The position numbers and the translations under genes were made by a program. DNA of 64,000 bases from the NCBI GenBank assembly GCA_030512335.1, contig JAULSU010000002.1:2542001-2606000 (forward strand), read 5' to 3'. Below the pieces are notes generated by a model. The model was not told the origin of the DNA and did not search any database. It saw only the letters and a list, made by a program, of their open reading frames with translations. The stretch is from Immersiella caudata (taxonomy: Eukaryota; Ascomycota; Sordariomycetes; Sordariales; Lasiosphaeriaceae). Every line of letters starts with the position of its first letter. The stretch's first letter is position 1. Shown here one piece after another: positions 43,649-55,234 of this stretch.

Positions 43649-44836
43649 ATGCTTGCTAGAGTAATATCACGGCCAGCGGCGTCTGTCCGCCAGATCCGCT
43701 TCATAGTGGTTTCAAGCACGAAGCTATTCTCAACGTCCGCGGCGCGTTCACTCCCAACCGTGCCGTTGGTGTACGACCTCCACTCGCCCGCAAAGCCCAC
43801 AGTTCCTGACGCTCAAACATCCCCCATTATCATCATGCACGGTCTGTTCGGATCAAAAAAGAACAACAGGAGCATAAGTAAGTGAGTGACGCCCGGTCCA
43901 TGCCCCATACATAGCAGAATGTGACTCTAATACAACCCAGAGTCCTCGCACGGGACCTAGGCCGCCATGTCTACGCCCTAGACCTCCGCAACCATGGAGA
44001 ATCTCCCCACCACGACCGCCACGACTACAGCGCCATGGCCGCCGACGTCGCCGACTTTGTCCGCTCTCACAACCTCCGCCAGCCCACCCTCATCGGCCAC
44101 TCCATGGGTGCCAAAACCGCCATGACTCTCGCCCTCCGCGAGCCCGATCTCGTTGCCTCCATCATTGCCGTGGACAACGCCCCCGTTGACGTGCGTCTCG
44201 AAAGCGACTTTGCGCGGTACATCCGCGGGATGAAGGAGATTGACGCCGGTATGCCTGATCGCTTCCTGTTTTCCGCCCCTTTATCCTCTTACCTGCTGCC
44301 CCAGAAGGAGTATGAGCGGTCTCCCCAAGACACGCAGGATCACCCTAAAATGCGATTTTAGAAGCAGCTGACATTCACCGCCAGCTGATGTCACGCGTCA
44401 GGCGGAGGCAGATAAGATCTTGGAGCCATATGAGAAGAGTATGACTATTCGGCAGTTTCTCCTGGGAAATCTGCACCGCCCCGAGGGAAGCAAGGCGCAG
44501 AAATTTCGGGTGCCGCTGTCGATCCTGGGGAAGGCGTTGGATCATTTGGGGGATTTCCCCTATAAGAACCCGGGCGAGGTGCGTTTTGAGAAGCCGGCGC
44601 TGTTCATTAGGGGAACGAAGAGCAAGTATGTGCCGGATGAGGTGATTCCGGTCATTGGACAGCTCTTTCCGAGGTTTGAGCTGGTGGATGTGGAGGCGGG
44701 CCACTGGTTGATTTCCGAGAATCCCGAAGCCTTTAGAGAAGGTGAGCTTTTGTCTGCTGTTTGAGCTGTGTGATGGGTGGTTGACTGACAAACCGAACAA
44801 ACAGCGGCGGTCCGTTTCCTGGAGCCGAAAGAGTAG
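43649..44836 (+). CDS. Mitochondrial alpha/beta hydrolase, ABHD11/Imo32-like
   Basis: Exons 43649-43881, 43941-44248, 44385-44741, 44805-44836 encode 309 residues. The N-terminus is basic and Ser-rich (MLARVISRPAASVRQIRFIV), a likely mitochondrial presequence. The fold has IIIMHGLFGSKKNNRSISK (oxyanion-hole HG), the nucleophile elbow IGHSMGAKT (Ser132), an acid region FIRGTKSKYVPDE and the terminal His in EAGHWLISENPEAF. The physiological substrate is unknown, as for yeast Imo32. Splicing of intron 1 at GTGAGT (43882) restores SISKVLARDL; an earlier GTAAGT would not keep frame. Intron 2 (136 nt) is an introner-like element, giving KEIDAADVTRQAEADKIL. The last exon is only 32 nt. Confidence 0.9.
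44249..44384 (+). mobile_element. Introner-like element, family B copy 3 (ABHD11-like intron 2)
   Basis: 136-nt intron. Shares with the other B copies the start GTATG.....GAT, then CTGTTTT.CGCCCCTTTAT.C, the CCCTAAAATG.. / CCCAAAATGG.. block and a 3' end AGCAGCTGACAT.CACCGCCAG. The central hairpin is less regular. Confidence 0.7.
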
Positions 44837-45160
44837 GAGAAATTTGTCTGCCATGACTGTATTGTATATTCACCCCACCCCTCTAATGCCTGCGCCTAGC
44901 GGCATCTCTCTCTTCCATGTACCTATAGACCAGCGAGGATAGACATAAAAAGCAGCTGTTGAGAAAGCATAAACAGGAATGCAAACAATGATGGATAACA
45001 TGGGGGTATCAGGATCTCTCCCAAAATGCTGCCGACGTACTACGCGCAAGTAGTAGGTTGAAGTGTGTGCAAAAACAAAACATCCTCAAAACGCCCCAAC
45101 AGCACAAAGGAAACCTCTAAGGTATTACGGCAATGAGAGGAAAAGGGGGCAAGTAGACGC
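44837..45160. other. Convergent intergenic region
   Basis: 324 bases between 3' ends of the ABHD11-like gene and the Rab gene. Nothing recognised. Confidence 0.6.
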
Positions 45161-45940
45161 TCAACACGAACAACCCGACAAATACCATCCATCCTTCCCC
45201 ACCTGCACCGTTCCCACCGTCCTCCCCTGGTTACCCCCCGACAACAACCCCGGCGTCGACACAATCTGATTGACGATATCGCAAAAGGGCTTCCTAACAT
45301 TCTCCCTCGTCTTCGCGCTAGCCTCACAAAACAACGCCCCATGCGCATCCGCCAGCGCCTGGCCCTCCTCATACGAAACCTCCCTGCTAGTCTCGGCTTT
45401 GTCTAGTTTTGCGCCGACCTAGCCATCGCTGTCAGCCTCAGGGGAACTGGGAAGAAGAACCCAGGCGGAGAAGAGTGGGAAAACAGAAGATATGGCAAGG
45501 TTAAAAAAGGAAACTTACCAAATATAAAGCGACACCCTCCCCCGTATTCGCCTCTGCCTCATCAAACCATCTCTCCATCGTCAGAAACGAGGCCCGACTG
45601 GAAACATCGTACACCAACAACACGCCGTGAGCGCCGCGGTAGAAGGACGTAGAGAGTGTGCGGAAGCGTTCCTGGCCCGCGGTGTCGAACAGCGTGAGGC
45701 GGTAGGCTTTTCCGCGGACGGAGAGCTTCTTGATCTTGAAGTCGATGCCGATGGTGGCGGTGGAGGACTCGGGGTCGAACTCATCGTCGCAGTATCTTGT
45801 GAGCACTGGAAGCGTGTGTTAATCACAGGGTGTGTAGTGTTACGAGGGGAGGGGAGGGGGGGCTGACAGGCTGACTTGCCGGCGCCGGATGGGCCGATGA
45901 GCAGGACCTTGAGCGTCGGGAGGGAGTCATCCGACGCCAT
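45161..45940 (-). CDS. Rab18-like small GTPase
   Basis: Exons 45940-45868, 45805-45519, 45418-45161 encode 205 residues. Rab18 relatives act at ER and lipid-droplet membranes (family knowledge). P-loop GPSGAGKS (16-23), switch region STATIGIDFKIKKL, DTAGQERFRTLSTSFYRGAH, and SAK in the G5 region (EASAKTRENV). It ends in GCSC, a CxC double-prenylation signal. The G4 motif, normally NKxD, reads AKLD (YLVGAKLDKAE). Intron 1 (62 nt) splits the codon after GKSA and uses a GTCAGC donor; its use is forced by the frame (GKSALLTRYCDDEFDP). Intron 2 is 100 nt with GTAAGT. Orthology to Rab18 is likely, not proved. Confidence 0.88.
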
Positions 45941-46988
45941 GAGGATGATGGTATGAGTTCGTGATGGGGGTAGGGAAGTAAGGTGAAACCTTGGAAATGA
46001 GAATGAGAACGAAATGAGACTCAAGACCGGTATGCGTCTGCCAGCGGTGTGTAAATCGACCGTGTAGGTAAACCGACTCAGTGGGAAAGTGGACCTTGAA
46101 GTCCCCTTGCTGGTCAGTCGTGGTCAGGTGAACCTGTCGGGACCTGTTGTGAGTGGTTGAGGCAGACCGCAGCCAGTGGGAACAGCCGAGGTGTCAGCGA
46201 CTGTCGTCACCTTAAGCAGCAGCGCACCGTTCCCTTCGAGGACCCAGAACCTCGCGGAATGCCGAGAGCGATACCTTACCAAACGAGACGATCACCACCA
46301 GCGAAGATGTAGAGGATAACAGGAGCCTTTTGCTGTTTTGCTATTCTTTGTCGTCGAGGCTGGGCTGGTAGTGCGGAGTGGCCCTTCAGAAGGAGATGGC
46401 TCTAAATCTTGTGCTAACCATGTGCGAGCCTACGATGACGTTATGAGACCAGACTCCCGACGGTTTCGCAAATCCACCACTAATGAGATATGGCATTTCG
46501 CGGGAATCCAAGCAACAACAATGCTCGCATTTTCTGGTATGGCTGCGAAATACATGGTCACAGGTTTTGCGAAGTGGGAAGGTCAGTATCGGATGTTGCA
46601 CCATGTTGCTAGCACCACAGCCCAACCGCCCAACGTGCTGCCGTCTTGTTGATCTGGTCCTGTCTTCGGCTTTATAAACTTTCCCAGCCGAGACAAGACA
46701 CCCTATTCTCGTGGCGTAGACCGACCGTTGACTTCCCATGGGTTCAATACAACGACACACCGCCCACGGCGTGATCAGGAGCAGCTATTAGGGTATTGGC
46801 TGGGATTGTCACGGTCTTTTATGATCCTTTTTCATTCCGTTCCTTCCGTCGTCGGGACGGTAATCGTTACCTTGACTACTGTACCATGATAGCCACGCCA
46901 AATGCAACGAAAAGCAAGACCTATGCCCGAGAAAGGTATTGCTGGATAAAAAACCGTGCCCCGTGCTACACCCATCATGACCTGCGCC
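45941..46988. other. Intergenic, Rab18-like promoter side
   Basis: About 1 kb between two minus-strand genes. Nothing recognised. Confidence 0.6.
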
Positions 46989-48068
46989 TTATACCGACTC
47001 GAGAACCGTCTCCTTGAACTCCCGCTCAACCTTCTGACCCTGGTCGTCGGTGCCAGACTCGCCATGGAGTGCCATCAGGGCACCGAGGTCGAACTTAGGC
47101 GACTTGAGGAGCTTGACCTTACGGATGTGAACCTGCTGTTTGTTAGCCTCCCGCCAAGCGACTCCTGGAATGCACGCAAAAACCCACGTTCTGGAGGGGG
47201 TAGATGCCCTGTGTGGCCTTCTCGATCTCGCGGCCAATCACCTCAGGAATGAGCTTCGAGGTAAGCTGGGTGAGGGTGCAGCTAGCAGCCTCACGCTGAA
47301 TGATCTCGGTCATCTTGCGGCGGATAGCGCGGATCTGAGATGTGGCGGCATAGGTGGTCTTCTTGATCTGGTTGGGGCGGCGCTTGGTGAAAGCGATGGC
47401 GAAGAGACGGAGGAGGTAGTCGTCGGTGGTCTTGACCGTGACGTTGGCCTCGATCAGGGTTTGCCACTTGCGCACAAGCGAGCGGAGCTTGTCCGAGGTG
47501 AAGTCGAGACCGTGGAAGTTGGTAAGGCAGTTCTTGCCCTGGACTTCATCGACCCGGAGCTTGATCTTGCGGAAAGCATGGTCCTCATCCTTCTGGAGAT
47601 CGGCGAGCGAGACCTCGAAGATGCGGCCCTTCAGGGCATCGTTCGCGTTCTTGAGACCGGTCGTACGGTTGACGAGGGTCTTGCCAACACTAAATTCACG
47701 TCAGACCTGCAAAACAACCCGGTTTTCTTCCTTCGGGTGGCGGTGGTTCGGGCAGTGGTGGTCTTACTCGCGAATGTTGAACGGCGCGGGGGCCTAAAAA
47801 TTGCAGACTCGTCAGTAGGCTGTTTGAGAAATGGTCTTTGGATTCGGACATTTGCTCACCTTGATGCCGTACCAGTCCTTGCGGGCGAAGGGGTCCTGGG
47901 CCTTCTTCTTGAGGCCCTTCTTGCCCTTGGACAATCTCTTGTTCCTGGGAGTCGATTAGCAGCTGATGTTTCTCGGGCTTCGCGTGCGGCGGTTTGGGCG
48001 TCATTGGCGGCCCATTTGCAGGCGATAAGAATCTGATTCGAGGGTACAACGTACTTTCCAACAGCCAT
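46989..48068 (-). CDS. RPS1: 40S ribosomal protein eS1 (S3Ae)
   Basis: Structural protein of the small ribosomal subunit. Five exons, 48068-48055, 47944-47860, 47793-47768, 47689-47188, 47132-46989, encode 256 residues (family size about 255). The first exon is only 14 nt (MAVG plus two bases), a common layout for fungal ribosomal protein genes; exon 3 is 26 nt. The assembled N-terminus MAVGKNKRLSKGKKGLKKKA and the stretch TDDYLLRLFAIAFTKRRPNQ identify the protein. It ends FKETVLESV. Introns are 110, 66, 78 and 55 nt with ordinary borders. High constitutive expression is expected. A 298-codon antisense frame over the gene is an artefact of codon bias. Confidence 0.95.
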
Positions 48069-49131
48069 CTTGACAAGCACCTGTTCCTAGGTCGGACAAG
48101 AAGTGCTGCTTGTGTTGGTGATAGAGACCGTAGTTCGAGGTCGCGAAATTTGGTTTCTCTCTCCGAATGTGAAATTGTGAATTGGTTGTGTGGGCTGCAA
48201 GACCGCTTACGGAAAAACTTGGCTGGTGGGGCACATGATGGGTGGGCCTGATTGGCCTGTCCGCGCTTAGGGCTCATCAATAAGGCCCGTGCACCGAAGC
48301 CCGGGTGAGCTTCATTACCAGCATAATCGCGATTAACTCTCTACTGTCATTCACCCTCTTGATGGTTGCCGCCATTGCGGTTTAGGAATTATTATGACAA
48401 GCCAGCGCAAACACAGACGTCTCTCTTCAATGCAAGCTTCATAATTCGACATCATGGGATTTTATCTCTATCATGCGTTTGTAATCAAGCGTGCCATGTC
48501 CTCCCCTCTATATCCTATCCCCGCACCGCTCGTCCAATTGCATCACTCCCGTTTTCTCACTAAATACCGGAGCACCTGAGCGAGACGAACATCAACTGGA
48601 TGGAGTGGATTGCACCCTATTCTAACGCAATGGCTCATCGAATCACGCTTCCGCTGAGATTCGCATAGCTCTCTGCAAAGAGGGCGCCGAGCGTCGCTAG
48701 TCATCTCAACCATCGACGTGGCATGGCGCCATATTATTAAGTACAGGATGTTTGTTGAGGGCGGTCAAGCCCAAGTGGGTAATGTGACCTCTGCGCTTTC
48801 CAAAGCGGATGCAGGGTTCCCGATGTTGAACGCCTTTGGACTCCCCTTCGATGCTTTAGTCCATGAACTGCAGCAAATAAGGAACATGCACCATTCAAAA
48901 TAACGCCCTCATTCGCCGTTCCCCACTGTCCTTCGCTGGAGTATGCCACGTCTCAGTGGCATTCAGGTTCCGTCCGGGGTGTCGGATGCCATGCAGCGCA
49001 GCGTTGAAGCACAGGTACTAGGTGGAGGGTCGTTTGTGGTGGAAGTTGCTGGGTTGGTTTCCCAAGAGTTCTCCGGATCGGTCTGCTACAGACGCCAGAT
49101 TGCGTCTGCGGACTGGCCATGCCGAAATCTT
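48069..49131. other. Intergenic, eS1 promoter
   Basis: 1.06 kb upstream of the ribosomal protein gene and downstream of the small hypothetical. No gene or defined motif recognised. Confidence 0.6.
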
Positions 49132-49622
49132 TCAAGGGGACTTGAGCTCTGTCTCCTTGTGCTCATCTTGCTGATCAGCCTCATAGGTGTCGAAGCTGGG
49201 GAAGCTGAAGTAGCGTCCAGAGTCTGCGAGAGTGGTTAGCCAAGCCCAAGTAGAGAAGACTCTCAGGTAGCCTTACAAGAGTGGTGTCGAAGGTCGTCAA
49301 AGCCGTCCGAGTGGCAGACAGGGGATGACGACAGTTCTGACTGTCGGTCCACGCTATCATACATGGAAGTCCGGGCCGACATGGGCGACGGGGACCTGAT
49401 GACCGAGTCTGGCGGCGAGCCAGAGATGAAGGCAACACGACTTAAGAGCTCGGTTGCCCTGCGGCTCGACTGGGAGCTCGCGAGAGAGTTTCGGCAGGCG
49501 TTGGAGGTCGTGATGGACGGCTCGGTTGCCGATGCTCGAAGCAGCCTTGGCCTCCTGCTGCTGTTGCTACGGGTGGACGAATCCCTCCGCGACATGGGGC
49601 GCGACTCCGGGGGGGAAGCCAT
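49132..49622 (-). CDS. Small conserved fungal hypothetical protein
   Basis: Two exons, 49622-49277 and 49223-49132, give 145 residues. The protein is Ser/Arg-rich with a likely ordered centre (ITTSNACRNSLASSQSSRRA, then TELLSRVAFISG) and a tail SGRYFSFPSFDTYEADQQDE. I recognise similar short proteins in other Pezizomycotina but no function. The 53-nt intron (GTAAGG, CTAAC branch, CAG) prevents a premature TGA. The frame upstream of the ATG is open for a few codons and the 5' flank is pyrimidine-rich, like a leader. It could be part of a longer gene if an upstream exon exists; I found none. Confidence 0.65.
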
Positions 49623-52600
49623 GTTGATTATGGTGGTGCTGGTAAACAACTTGCGGGTATCGACCTGTGATGCTTACTCAAGAAAGCCTGGATAGCCAAC
49701 ATCAGGAACGGGTCTCGATGTGGTGAGTGAAGGAAAGTAGGGTGGGAGGGCCGGATTCGATATCAGCGGGTGATAATGGGGATTTAAGAAGGAAAGTAGC
49801 CTGCTTGGGCTGAAATGGGAATCCGCTCAGTCCCGCGGTGGACTCGCAGGTCTCAATGACGGCACTTTCGGGCGACATTGCCACTTGTCAGTCAATGGTT
49901 TGAGAGGCTAAGCATACCCGCCCGCTACCCGTTCGACCAAGGACGGAGCTGGAGGCGTGTGAGTGTGACCGTTCCTGCCTGGACCGGGGTTTGGACGGGT
50001 GAACAACCTGAGGTACCCTCGGACTGCCGCGCTCGGAGTGCAGGGCAACAATGGCAACCGACTGACTCTGAGGCGTCCCAAGTGTTTACCCCTCGCGCGC
50101 CGGCGGCCGGGCTAGGGCGTGGCCCGTGGAGGGGGGTGGGGTGCATCCACTGTTCGTTGTCCCAGATTCGGGTTTTTGGGCATCCAGCCCATCCCAGACG
50201 AGCACACCAGCCAAGGGGCCGGCCCCCCATTCCTGTCGTCTGCACACCGGTCCAACTGTCCCGCAGCGGAGGGGGGCCAGACGTGACACCCCGCCGACGC
50301 CGTCAGGCTTCCAGACGACTGTGAACGACTGTAAGTGGGGTTGCGGCGGGCGATCGACAGCCATTCAAGGCGCGACACTTCAGGAAAATGGACGCTGCTG
50401 CAGCTGCACGCCTATGCCTGGTGCCTTGGCTGGTGACCTTCCCCGGGCCAGGCCTGTTTGGATACAGCGCCGTCTCCGAGGTGCCTCGAGATTGCGCGGC
50501 GGTGATGTTGGTGTGTAGTAGTTGCCCCAGCCCAGCAATCAACACAGACAACAGACACCCAGCCCAGCCTAGGCAGTGCAACCCACCAGCTTGATTGCCA
50601 GGTACATGTCGACAGTACCTCCACTCCAACCCAAACTGTGTGATCTATCACCCACCACTTTCTTGTTATTGTTCCTGCCGCCCTGCCGTGCCGCCATGGC
50701 CAAGCGACTGACAGCTGCGACGGGTGTCGGATGCTGCCAGCGCTATCGGTTGAGACTGGACGCCGTCCACATCCGCCCGACGTCTCATCACTTTCTTTGG
50801 CAATGTCAAGTCGCTCGTGATGTTGAGGAGCTTGTGCCGCACCACACCACACCAACGCAATCCACAGCCAATGCATCTTGCTACTCGTCAAGTCTCAGTC
50901 CCACCAGCCAACAATTTCGTTGCGTTCGTTTTCTGCCTCTCCTGACTGTCAAATGATTTCTGGATGGCTGCGCGTCAGCCCAGCCTGCAGAAGGCAAAGG
51001 CATCAAACGACCCAAACGCTGCTTGCTTGCTCCTTCCTGCTTTCTGCTCCCCACAGCGCAGAGAAGTTTCTTTTTGCTGAGATACATCCCGATGATTGAT
51101 GGACAAATTCGCTCCCCGCATAAGAACACACCTCCACACGCAATCGTGAGTAAGTGCGTCGACATCTGATACGTGTGCCAGGAGACGGCTCAGCCGGCCG
51201 TTGAGCAACAAACATGTTAGCATACGGCCTTTACAGCCAAAAAGTCAACCCAGAACCCGCCTCAGCATCTTCCATCCTCGAACCTTGCTGCCACCGTGAC
51301 CCAACGTCTGAAACAATGAAGCTATGCAGACCTATCGGGCTCAAAATTTCGCTTCTCGGTGCGCGATTTTCCCCTGCCATGAGCAAATTGGAAGGCCTTG
51401 CGCGCGTGGAAGAGAAAAAAGACCGGGACTGTCACCATCTCGATCTGATTCGAGACTGCTACACCATGCTAATGCCGCCTGGCTTCGAGATGGCCCTTTT
51501 CCTGCTGCGCCTCGCGAACTAAAACCGTTCTGTATTCTCCGACCTTTTTTTTTTTTTTTTTCGTATCACACCAACCCAGCCGTTGGGAATCGCGGAAGCC
51601 CCGTCGAGACATGTGTTGCGAGACCTGTTCCGGGCAAAAGCCTCCTCATCGAGATTTGCATAGTCCGGATGGCCGCTCACTCACATATGCATCGCATCTC
51701 TCGCCGGAGCTGGGATACCTACCTAGTATCCCAGACACCAAGCCACGCGACAAAACGAAAACCCGCGGCGGAAGAGCGGGAAGAGGATTCACTTTGCGGG
51801 ACACCAGCAGCAGCTCTTCCGCAGACGCACCTTCCCCAACAGAGGGATCTCTAAGTGACATCGACACCTTACCTATGCGATGTCAGCCCAGAAAAGAAAC
51901 CATCCAGTAACAACGATTCGACAAGACAATGCCATGCCACGCCATTAGTGTGAATGTACGTCCACGTCCTTGTCAGCTCCTCCAGTCCTCAGATGCTTCC
52001 CCCCTCGCGGAACATGCCACTATAGGCCGCCAAAACCATGCCATGTTGCTGGAAGTAAGATCTCCCCATGTTGTCGAATCTGCAGGGTTCGCTGACAGCC
52101 CGTCCAAGTCCTGAGGATTCCATGGCGTCCAAGAGGTATTGTAAGGTACAATAGGCGATACCAAGCCGGAAGCGCTGGAAGCAAAGCACTTAATCGTTCC
52201 ATGGGTCCGATGCCTCAATGATGTCACTCGCTTGCATTGAGGGCCACGAAAAGAATATAGCACAGTCCAAGACTTCTCCCACAAGTTCTTGGTTGCGGTT
52301 GCGCAAGGGAAGGAATTGACTGACAGGGGGGTTCAGGCTGGTCACACCAGCACTTACACTTACACACAGATCAGTGCACACAGGCAACCAACCCCGAACA
52401 GCTATCCACGCACCGGGACGGGTCCGGCCAGCGGTAATCGAGTGCCGACCAAAAAAGGCCGTAGTTTAAGTCACTTTCCCGCGGCGGAAACAGGATGACG
52501 ATATGGATTCGTTGAAGAAGGTGTCTTGGAAGCATGCAGTCCACAACCCTCAAAACGAGCCACTGGTATTGACGATGCCCCCATCCCCCAAATGCCGATC

Positions 52601-53105
52601 GGCGAGGTCACACAACGTGGCACAGATTCCAAGAGCGCGTGACCTCGAGAGGTTTTTTTCTCTCTTTTCCTCCAACTTCTTTCGTCTATACTGCTTTCTC
52701 CTTAAACTGGCCAACTACCCGCGCGGGCAGATGTCCACCTAAAGCTGGCCTACTAACCCCGTGGGGGGAAGCAAAGGCGGGGGACAACGCCCTGACCTTG
52801 CAGCAAGTCTAAAGCTATATCAGAGGGGGGTACATGGCTCCGTATCCAATCTACTGTGAGGAAAAAAGTTTTGTTTCTGAATTTGTCGGCCACGAGGCAT
52901 GGGACGAGCAGAGCATTGGCCAACTCTCTGCGTCCCCCAAATGCCAAACAGGGTGCGCGGCTCGAAGGGCAACCCTCAATATGCAAGATGCGGTGTTCAA
53001 ACGCCCCGGGCCACTTCAAGAGGCCACCTCAGTGGTCAATGCTGGGAACCGTCAGCCCTGGACTTCTTGATTCGCTCATAAATGAGGGAGGGGGACGAGA
53101 TGGGC
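49623..53105. other. Largest gene-free stretch in the window (3.5 kb)
   Basis: Upstream of the small hypothetical and downstream of Urc1. Contains only short, non-protein-like frames on both strands (longest 176 codons), GC-rich runs at 50.0-50.4 kb and a T17 tract at 51545-51561. Could be a long promoter and leader or hold an unannotated non-coding RNA; no RNA family recognised. Confidence 0.5.
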
Positions 53106-55234
53106 TTACTCTTCCCATATCCGGCCCTGCACGGCGTTGAGCTCATCGGCTGTCATTCGGTGTCCGGTCGTGAAGTATCCTGTGAGGGTTTTATCATCAA
53201 CTCTCCGACGTTCCGCCAGACAAAAACGAAGGATCCTCCTACCAGCAGTGATCTTGGCATCAATCTCCACTCTCGAGTCCGCGGGAATCCAGGACTCTGG
53301 GAGCTCGACTCGCTCATGGATGGGTATACTAGTGACACCGGTCAGCACCCTCTCCTCCGGCAACGGAAGCCGTAGCGAGACAATCGTGCTTGCGACACTC
53401 ACCCTTGGCCGACGATGGCATCGTGTTTCATGCTGGAGCGAAGGTATGTCAGAACAGCTGCGCCAGGGTGCTTATCGCATGAGGCAAACCGGAGTGCGAC
53501 TTACTTGCTCATGCTGAGCATCCTGTCAATTTTGGTGATACCCAGCCAGTGGAGGATGTCGGGCATCAGCGCCTGAAAGCGCATGTCTTTCACACCAGCG
53601 ATGTTTTCGGTCCGCTTGAAATAATCCGACGCACGATCTTCCCCGCGTTTTCTGGCGTTGTATACCACTGCAGATCTCGGTTAGAGGGGGACACATTGTG
53701 CTCCGACAAAAGGAGCGAGGACATGGAGAGGGACGAAAGATGGGGGGACAGCTAGATGGGCAACATACGGTACTAGGGTGGGATCAGCTTCACACGGTTC
53801 CCCGAAAACGGCATAGGGGTTCTCTCGTACCTTTGTTACTTCGCCCAGAGCACGGCCTTCCTTGCGGAAGTAGATCACGACGCCGCTGCCGCCATTCTGT
53901 GCTTCCTTGACAGCCTCTTCAATGCCAAAGATCAGGTAGGGTCTGCAAGTGCAAATGTCGGAACCGAAAACATCGCTACCATTGCACTGCGGGCGAGGTG
54001 GTGTCAGTGGGGCATCCGTTGGAATCGTGGTTGGATCAGAATCATACCTCGTCGTGGATGCGCAACGCAAGCCTCTTCGATGGGTCAGACATGTTCGCCG
54101 GGTCTCCGAAGACATAGACAGTCAAACCGCCTGAGGATTGTCAGACCAAACACGGGATTTGCAACGTGACGAGGGGCGGCGAGTCACGCTCTCTTACCAA
54201 TCGGCGGCATGAAGACCTTGATATCGCCGCGAGTAATCAACTGGACGGTGCATCAGCTACACTGAACACGACTGTGTTGCCAACCTCGACAGAGAATTCT
54301 TACCTCGGGGTACATTCCGCCGGTGTGCTCGAACAGAGACCTTCTCAAAGTACCCTCGTCGATACCAAACCGCTCAGCAACACCTGGCAGATACCATACC
54401 GGCTCAACGGCAAACTTGGTCACGTTTAGCTCGCCAGACGAGCTGATGCAGACCTTGCCATCAGGCACAAGCCTCCCGCTTCGCACGCTCTCCTCGAGCT
54501 CGGGAAGCTTCATGTGGGCTTTGGTCACGGCAATGGTTGGCCGAAGATCCACTGGAAGCTGTTAGAAGAGGGGTCCCGGGCACCGCATGAAGGGGCGGGA
54601 CGTGTAGCATGCCATTCTCGGTCTCCATGATATCTTTGAACAGCCAAGGGACCTGGTGACCCCAGGGGTCCATGGCGACGATCTTTTTCTTGTCACCCCA
54701 CTGGGGGAAGGGTCCAATGTTGACAGCGGGTTCCGTGTTGGTGAAGTCGGGCCGGTGGTCAGCATTGAGCTCTTTAGCTGCCATGGCCAGCGCGTAGTAG
54801 ATGGAGTAAGAGCCGCCGTGGGCGCCAATGGCGTTCCGTCTTCTGACCGTAGATGCTGTCCTCAACACGGTAACAGGTCCCCGCTTCAATGGGTCCGGAT
54901 TCCCCCAATCCATCGGCAGCGGCTTGATGCCGATCTGCTTGGGGTAGGTGGTGAGGATGATGCGGGAGGTAAAGCTAGACTGGGCATCGGCCGATGTCGT
55001 CAACGACAACGGTGATGACTGTGGCGACTGTGAGCCCGCATCAGCCGGCAGCAGTGGCGGCGTCTTGGAGTAGCCGGCGACCAGGGGCGTGGCAGACCGG
55101 CCGGGAGCTCCGTTCTTTGTCGCCTCCTGACCCTCTTCCAACTTGCTGACACGTTGTGAGACTGAGTCGACGGCCGACAGCAGCTGCGTCTGGCTCTGGG
55201 CAATAGCCTTCAAGGCATCCCGCACCTCATCCAT
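53106..55234 (-). CDS. URC1: Urc1-type GTP cyclohydrolase II-like protein (uracil catabolism)
   Basis: 502 residues in ten exons: 55234-54613, 54551-54304, 54240-54198, 54130-54048, 53986-53831, 53772-53769, 53667-53505, 53432-53403, 53328-53243, 53179-53106. Urc1 is a GTP cyclohydrolase II relative needed for the fungal URC pyrimidine-degradation route. The N-terminal extension (residues 95-290, e.g. RNAIGAHGGSYSIYYALAMA) is specific to this type. The cyclohydrolase core keeps the zinc cysteines Cys333, Cys344 and Cys346 (CNGSDVFGSDICTC, spacing as in E. coli RibA), then YFRKEGRALGEVTKYLVYNA. Residues 1-60 hold a short coiled coil. Intron 1 must be GC-AG and exon 6 only four bases (TACC) to keep conserved residues VDLRPT and YLVYNA. 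A riboflavin RIB1 role is the alternative; I consider it less likely because of the extension. Confidence 0.87.
53769..53772 (-). other. 4-nt microexon of URC1
   Basis: TACC between CCCTAG (acceptor) and GTATGT (donor). It contributes Tyr and the first base of Leu in EVTK-YLVYNARK, a motif conserved in Urc1 proteins. Flanking introns 53773-53830 (branch CTGAT) and 53668-53768 (branch CTAAC) are each of normal size. Confidence 0.7.
54552..54612 (-). other. GC-AG intron in URC1
   Basis: 61-nt intron beginning GCATGC with a strong CTAAC branch point and TTCCAG acceptor. Phase 1 splicing gives ETEN-VDLRPTIAVTKAH. No GT donor nearby gives the right phase. Confidence 0.7.

Noticed and set aside
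47140..48036. 298-codon plus-strand open frame
   Set aside because: Antisense to eS1, whose five-exon structure matches a universal protein; the frame has low-complexity Leu/Val/Glu content and no family.
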